Shown here piece after piece: positions 59,591 to 64,000 of a DNA stretch of 64,000 nt. This DNA comes from Symsagittifera roscoffensis. Its lineage: Eukaryota; Xenacoelomorpha; Acoela; Convolutidae. Below the pieces are notes generated by a model. That model was not told the origin of the DNA and searched no databases. It saw only the letters and a program-made list of their open reading frames with translations. The stretch covers positions 30,074,252 through 30,138,251 of the forward strand of contig NC_087065.1 in the NCBI RefSeq assembly GCF_963678635.1, written 5' to 3'. The number at the start of each line of letters is the position of its first letter. Position 1 is the first letter of the stretch. The translations under genes and the position numbers were made by a program.

Positions 59591-59633
59591 GCTTATCATA
59601 CAATTCCCAGATATGGAAATTGTATGACTAACA
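59591..59633. repeat. Palindromic TATCATACAATTTCC motif
   Basis: CATACAATTCC and GGAAATTGTATG face each other across about seven bases. Related half-sites are at about 59418 (TATCATGCAATTCC), 60366 and 60472-60491 (CTGGAAATTGTATGATAAG). They look like fragments of a short palindromic element. Confidence 0.65.
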
Positions 59634-60126
59634 TTTGTTTTTGATGGCGACACATAAATTTTGAAGTTAACCCAATTTTTTTTCAACCTTAAATTGAAAT
59701 TTGTACTCAAACTAACGTTTTTCACAAAAAAAAATTTTGCTTTCAAAACTTAAATTTTTTGTGCGCATAACGTAGTCCTGGATACACTAGTGTTGGTTTT
59801 TTCCTTTTCTTCTAATGTCTTTTTTCAACTACTTTAAGTCCCAAACTACTTTTTCTTAAGATTGGCATGCTTATATATTGCTTGATTGATAACTGATAAT
59901 TTCAAAAATCAAATTTTCAAAATAATCAACGTTGAAAACTTTTGTCAAAAATTGAAAGTTTGTTACTTTCGTTATATCATTTGTGAAACACAGCTCTAAG
60001 ACAATTCCGGTGTTATTATATGCATTATAAATGCGAGACCGTCAAAACTTTGTCGCTCTGTGTAAGCCAAGTTCTTCGTCACTTGCGTTTGGTTACAAAC
60101 ACAGCCCAAAAATGTTCAGAAATTAA

Positions 60127-60323
60127 CATTACGAGGCCAAACTGTGGACTGGGTAGGCTCACAGTTTTGTGTCTGTATTTTACAGGATTCCAGAGACATG
60201 TCTTCTAACATGTTAAAATTGTCTCGGAACACTCTAAGAAAGTAAATAAAAAAATAACAAAGGGAGCATTCTTTTTGCGGAATCTGCTTAATTTCCCAAA
60301 AAGCAAAGTTTGGCCTCGTAATG
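60127..60323. repeat. Inverted-repeat pair, perfect 17 bp arms
   Basis: CATTACGAGGCCAAACT at 60127-60143 and its exact reverse complement at 60307-60323 bound a 197 bp segment. No target duplication is visible, so a MITE is possible but unproven. Confidence 0.7.
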
Positions 60324-60563
60324 AAAGTTGAAAAAAATCAAATTTTTGGTTTACGGAAAAATGCTTGTCATAAAATTTTCGTATATGCAAAAAATGCATA
60401 TCATAGAGATTTAATACAATTTTCTTTACGTATGGAATTGCGTGGAATTGTACGGTAAGAAATTTTTCATATCTGGAAATTGTATGATAAGAAGTTTTGA
60501 TCAACCCGGGAATCCTCGTTTTCTTTTTATGAATCATTAATTAACTAACCTTCTATCCTTCTT

Positions 60564-60794
60564 AGTGTTTTAAGCTAATGAAAAAATGTTTCGACAGCGA
60601 GTAACCAGGGCTTCATAGCAGTCAATTTTCTCAGATAATAGTGCAATTTAATAATAAATCTGACAGTTTTTGTTAGCTGATTGTTCATACTTTTGATGAG
60701 AAATTTTTGAGTTCATAGTTTTATCCATCTTTGCTCTGCAGGTAAACCTCGCTGGTAACTTTGAACTATTTTGGTTTGGTTGCACAGGAATCAA
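60564..60794 (+). repeat. Copy of the intron 4 / exon 5 boundary segment
   Basis: Repeats 57866-58131 with deletions and substitutions, same orientation, and includes a complete acceptor GGTTTGGTTGCACAG followed by GAATCAA. It lies 146 bases before exon 7. Confidence 0.85.
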
Positions 60795-60939
60795 TGAAGG
60801 ATGATTGCAGGTTCTTAGCCAAATTCAGATATGTCACCATCCGAAGTTGTCATGAATCAAAAACTATATTATTTCGAAAATTGTAAGAGCTATTCTTCAT
60901 TTCTTCTGAAGTACTTTTCCTACCTTTGCCAATCTGCAG

Positions 60940-61118
60940 GTATCTCCGATGACTTCAAAACTACTCTGCGCAAGCACCGGGAGTTGTTCACGCTGTTGAT
61001 AGTGGGTGTGGCCTTCTTGGTGGGTCTGACTAACACCACGTACGGGGGAGCATACCTGGTGCAGCTGTTCGATGCATATGCCGCCTCCACTTCAATCCTA
61101 TGCACAGTCATGTTCGAG
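60940..61118 (+). CDS. SLC6 monoamine transporter, exon 7
   Basis: Residues 476-535: the loop after helix 8 (GISDDFKTTLRKHREL), helix 9 (FTLLIVGVAFLVGL) and the following loop and start of helix 10 (YGGAYLVQLFDAYAASTSILCTVMFE). HRELFTL and YAASTSIL resemble dopamine/noradrenaline carriers. Acceptor CTGCAG, donor GAG|GTTACA, phase 0. The remaining helices and the C-terminus (roughly 100-170 residues in the family) must lie to the right of the window; I found no further exon before 64000. Confidence 0.95.
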
Positions 61119-61413
61119 GTTACATATAATCAAACAAACTACTATCATTTACTTCTCTTTTTTTAATTTGAGAATTGGGCACTTGAGGACGGAGGATTTT
61201 TTCTACTTATATTACTTCGATTCAGCGTTCATCTTCAAACAGTGTGTTCCTTCAAATTCTACAGTTTCTCATTAAGTAGATAACGTTTTATTCAGGCTCG
61301 GAAGCTTTTTTGCCGATAAAGAGAAATCGGGCTTTTTTTTGGTTTTGGATGAAACTGGTCCAATAAAAAAAGCAAAGGTTTAAAATCCCGGAGAAGAATT
61401 TTGATCTTGAGAC

Positions 61414-61865
61414 CAGGAGCGGATTTAGAGGGTGCGGGGGGGGGGGGGGTCCGCGGACGCTTTCTCCCTCTCAGGGATTCGACCCCCTGCCGACCCAAAG
61501 GTTCCCCCCTTTGGTACTTTCAAAGAAATCCGTTTAGGGCCGACCGACCCTAAAATTTTTCTAAAGGCGCCTTCGGCGCCAATATATACTAACTTTGAGA
61601 GGCCTAAGGTGCCCATATATACTATTTTTTGAGGGGGAGCGCGCGCCAAAAAACGCAATTTTTTGTCAAAATTTTTCAAAGAGTGCCCAAAAACGACTTT
61701 TTGACTTGTTTTTTTTTCAGCCCAAACAGAGTCTTTTTAGTGTTTTAAAAGAGCTCGGAACTCGAAAAATCAATTTGGTCGACCTAAAAAAAAGTTCGTT
61801 TAAATTTTTGAAAACTTTTTGAAAATCCGCCCCCCCCCCTCGGGAAAATCCTAGATCCGCCCCTG
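61414..61865 (+). mobile_element. hAT-like MITE, copy 3
   Basis: Starts CAGGAGCGGATTTAG and ends CTAGATCCGCCCCTG, 452 bp. It is flanked on both sides by CTTGAGAC (61406-61413 and 61866-61873), a perfect 8 bp target duplication. It has a poly-G run near the left end and poly-C near the right, and a GGCGCC/TTC/GGCGCC stem-loop at about 61566-61580. No coding capacity. Confidence 0.93.
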
Positions 61866-61873
61866 CTTGAGAC

Positions 61874-62144
61874 AATGGAGGAGGTAAAAAATGCAACCGA
61901 TTTCTCAAGACTGCATGGATCCGTCAAAAAAGATATGAAAAAATGGTTGCGCTTTTTTCAGAGAGGTCCATTTTTAAAGTAGCTTTTAACAAAGTAAATG
62001 GACAACGTTTTTAAATTCGGAGATATACAGTGCTTATTTAAGTAATCCGAAAAAAGACGAACCAAAATTTGAAAGTTTAAACATGTTTTTCTCGAATTAA
62101 GTTAAGATAAGACAAAAAGTTAAGGAAAAGTTGATTAGATATTC
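61874..62144. other. Intron 7 spacer
   Basis: AT-rich; nothing recognised. Confidence 0.5.
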
Positions 62145-62526
62145 CTGAAACCAGATCTAAACTAGAATTTATTATTGGATATTATTCTGATATTTTACCT
62201 CTATAAAATACTGAATACTAATCAGTCATACTCCATCGAACTAACAACCCACTTATTTGTAAGTGCTGAAATTTACTTGTAATTTCAGCACCAGAGAGAT
62301 TTGATTTTAACTTAGAACTTAGTTGCCTTCTCCAAAGGGACCGACTCGTATCAAACCAGTATACTCTAGATCTATTGAGACTAGGAGATATAAGAGTATG
62401 ATTAAGATTGGTATTAGAATAAGAAGTTGCACGAATCTATCCGGCCGAAAATAAGATAGCGTGACAAGCAGACGGTGTACCTTATCTGAAATTACTCTTT
62501 GAGTATAACCAATAGGTCATAACTCA
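62145..62526 (+). repeat. 5' LTR of second element
   Basis: Starts TGAAACCAGATCTAAAC and ends CATAACTCA. TATA box at 62202-62208; hairpin arms GTGCTGAAATT (62263-62273) and AATTTCAGCAC (62281-62291). Confidence 0.87.
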
Positions 62527-62528
62527 TC

Positions 62529-62545
62529 TGGTGCGACCAAAAGTC
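62529..62545 (+). promoter_or_regulatory. Primer binding site of second element
   Basis: TGGTGCGACCAAAAGTC, identical to the site in the first element and also two bases after the LTR. Confidence 0.75.
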
Positions 62546-62656
62546 TCGAACAAGACCTTAACCAACATAGATTAGAAACATTAACCAAAACATTAGATTA
62601 GAATTAGACAAATACAACATTTAAAAAAAATGTTATATGACAAAAGTTTAGTAGAA

Positions 62657-62863
62657 ATGTCTCCACGACTCAATAGATCAGAGCCAAAATTCCGAACAAT
62701 ACGAGAACTACCCGGTATTGAAAGAAGACCTCGGACAAGAGACGACATACGATTAGGAAGAAAGCTACCAATAGATTTCATGCTCGTACGGCAAAAGCCG
62801 ACTCAAAATTTTATATTTAGAATCATATTAGCAGTAAATTTAAACTTTCCTTTACTGACATAG
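62657..62863 (+). CDS. Small leader ORF of the LTR element, intact
   Basis: 69 codons including the stop. Starts MSPRLNRSEPKF, has an Arg-rich middle (RRPRTRDDIRLGRK) and ends with a hydrophobic stretch (FIFRIILAVNLNFPLL). An in-frame ATG further up (62630) could extend it by nine residues, but the first copy keeps only the ATG at 62657, so I prefer that start. It shares exact length and stop position with 25855-26061. No family recognised. Confidence 0.5.
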   Translation: MSPRLNRSEPKFRTIRELPGIERRPRTRDDIRLGRKLPIDFMLVRQKPTQNFIFRIILAVNLNFPLLT

Positions 62864-63169
62864 AATTTTGAAGAAAAATCTTCAACAATATTTAATGATA
62901 CTCAACCTAATAATTGTACAAAAACGACCGATAAAAACAACCCTACTCGTTCTCTCCAAAAATCTGCAGTAAGTTCAAAACATCTTGGAAGAAATATTTT
63001 TCAAGTAAGAAAATACAAAAATTAGTTAGTATAAAGCATAAATTGTCAATATATATATCATTATTTCATCCCAGCTTCATCACCTAAAGCATAGCAGCAA
63101 ATCTCAAAAACACTAACATCATCAAAACTAAACTTTAACCTTTTTCTTTCACTTAATCGTTTATTAAAA

Positions 63170-63300
63170 AATTATCAAGGCCTTTCCTTGTTTTCACTTA
63201 AATTAGTTTCATTTAAAAAACTGATCATCAAGGCTTCCCTTGGATCTTAAATTAAACTAATTTTACCTAAATATTCTGACCATCAAGGCTTATCCTTGGG
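63170..63300 (+). repeat. Three direct repeats with small hairpins in element leader
   Basis: CAAGG-loop-CCTTG occurs at 63176-63190, 63229-63242 and 63284-63298, spaced 53 and 55 bases, each inside a longer direct repeat. In the first element only the middle one (26431-26444) keeps both arms. Confidence 0.6.
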
Positions 63301-64000
63301 TCTAATAGAATAATTTTGTTCTCCCGCTCCCAAATTAATTAGTGTCTAACGACCCCAAAGGTCGATTCACTACCCAACCCTTATTAAAGACCCAGAATTC
63401 TCAGAAATTTTTCAAAAATTAACCATTCTAATTAAGATAAACAGTGAAGAACTTCTGTTACTCATCCTTCACTTGACCTCCACCTCTTAACTGACCCAAG
63501 ATAGCATTTAAGCTTAGTAAGTCCTTCCTAAAATACTATCTAACAAACTACTTGTGTTCTAATTATACCTGAACCTTGTGGATCAATTTACTATTCTCCA
63601 ACACTTGATCACAAATGACTACCGCTAAGTAAGATTAGGTAAGTCTATCTTAACTTAGAATTAGCCACGAGAAAGTTAAAATAATTCTCAAGAATCCATA
63701 TATGCTCTTCTCTCTAACCCTATAATACATGACCCAAGTTAAGCTAACCACAAAAAATCGTAAGAACTAACAGTTTAAGACATTAGAAATTACTAATCCC
63801 AATCTTGTATCCATCATCCTAAACCTTATGTCAAGAGACATTTTAGGAAATAAACAAACAATATATTACACAACTGTATAATTAATGACGAAACGACCTT
63901 GTTATCACACCACACAGACAAACAATTAGATACATAAGAAAAAAACGACAAACACTTAGGAAGAAAATTATAAGCAAAGGAAAACAATTTATTCGAAAAC
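63301..64000 (+). other. Leader of the second element
   Basis: Colinear with about 26520-27190. The ATG matching 27030 is at about 63829, but its frame ends after about 17 codons. Confidence 0.6.

Larger units (their letters stand above)
58912..60939 (+). other. Intron 6, repeat-rich
   Basis: 2028 bp, phase 1, GT-AG. It holds related palindromic motifs (59390-59640, 60355-60500), a pair of 17 bp inverted repeats (60127-60323) and the copy of a splice-site segment at 60564-60794. No gene. Confidence 0.9.
61119..64000 (+). other. Intron 7, open at the right edge
   Basis: Starts GTTACATA. Contains the MITE at 61414-61865 and the second LTR element from 62145. No exon 8 recognised in the 2.9 kb visible. 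Confidence 0.75.
62145..64000 (+). mobile_element. Second copy of the same LTR element, cut by window edge
   Basis: LTR (62145-62526), primer binding site, small leader ORF and leader match 25360-27190 in order and orientation, with roughly ten to fifteen percent differences and indels. The body lies beyond the window. It too is sense to the SLC6 gene. Confidence 0.88.

Noticed and set aside
60831-61166. An alternative upstream start within exon 7 giving a separate short protein.
   Set aside because: The upstream part is intron 6 sequence; the real content begins at the 60940 acceptor.
61119-62144. Exon 8 of the transporter in the visible part of intron 7.
   Set aside because: No helix 10 or later motif was found in any frame; the region is filled by the MITE and AT-rich spacer.

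Overview
The window is AT-rich eukaryotic DNA from an animal. The only host gene I can support is a spliced monoamine transporter of the SLC6 family, on the + strand, with seven exons between 24129 and 61118. They join into one 535-codon frame with consistent splice phases. The gene is closest in pattern to dopamine/noradrenaline transporters. Its 3' part, beyond about the eighth membrane helix, lies past the window. A monoamine transporter plus animal-type Ty3/Gypsy elements carrying an env-like region point to an invertebrate metazoan; I cannot name the species.

Layout. Positions 1-10308 are a tandem array of a ~5.3 kb unit (one copy running off the left edge, one shortened copy, one partial copy). 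It holds a decayed Ty3/Gypsy integrase fragment on the - strand, a ~31 bp minisatellite and a ~155 bp dispersed repeat. Positions 10309-11600 are nearly featureless. Positions 11600-21624 are a second, older array of a ~3.36 kb unit (three copies) with no credible gene. Positions 21625-24128 are the upstream region of the transporter gene, with a decayed 21 bp minisatellite and one diverged hAT-like MITE.

Exon 1 (24129-24474) ends at a GC donor, and exon 2 begins 30.6 kb later at 55063. Almost all of intron 1 is one Ty3/Gypsy-type LTR element (25360-54663) in sense orientation. It runs 5' LTR, primer binding site, leader with a small ORF, gag, protease, reverse transcriptase, RNase H, integrase, env-like region, an extra S/T/P-rich ORF and 3' LTR. 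It is dead: reading frames are broken and some active-site residues are lost. Its pol end has been rearranged repeatedly, including five nearly identical 1.8 kb tandem copies of an integrase-bearing module (36567-45565). Outside the element only about 1.3 kb of intron 1 remains.

Exons 2-7 (55063-61118) sit among short introns with two hAT-type MITEs (one with a perfect 8 bp target duplication), a duplicated 3' splice-site region and small inverted repeats. A second copy of the same LTR element starts at 62145 in intron 7, again in sense orientation, and runs off the right edge.

The genes do not form an operon-like system. The picture is one host gene whose introns have been loaded with transposons, next to two tandem arrays. 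The most unusual signals are the GC-AG 30 kb intron, the integrase-module array, a position-conserved LTR hairpin with a compensatory base-pair change, a small leader ORF kept at identical length in two element copies, and a duplicated splice acceptor placed in front of exon 7.
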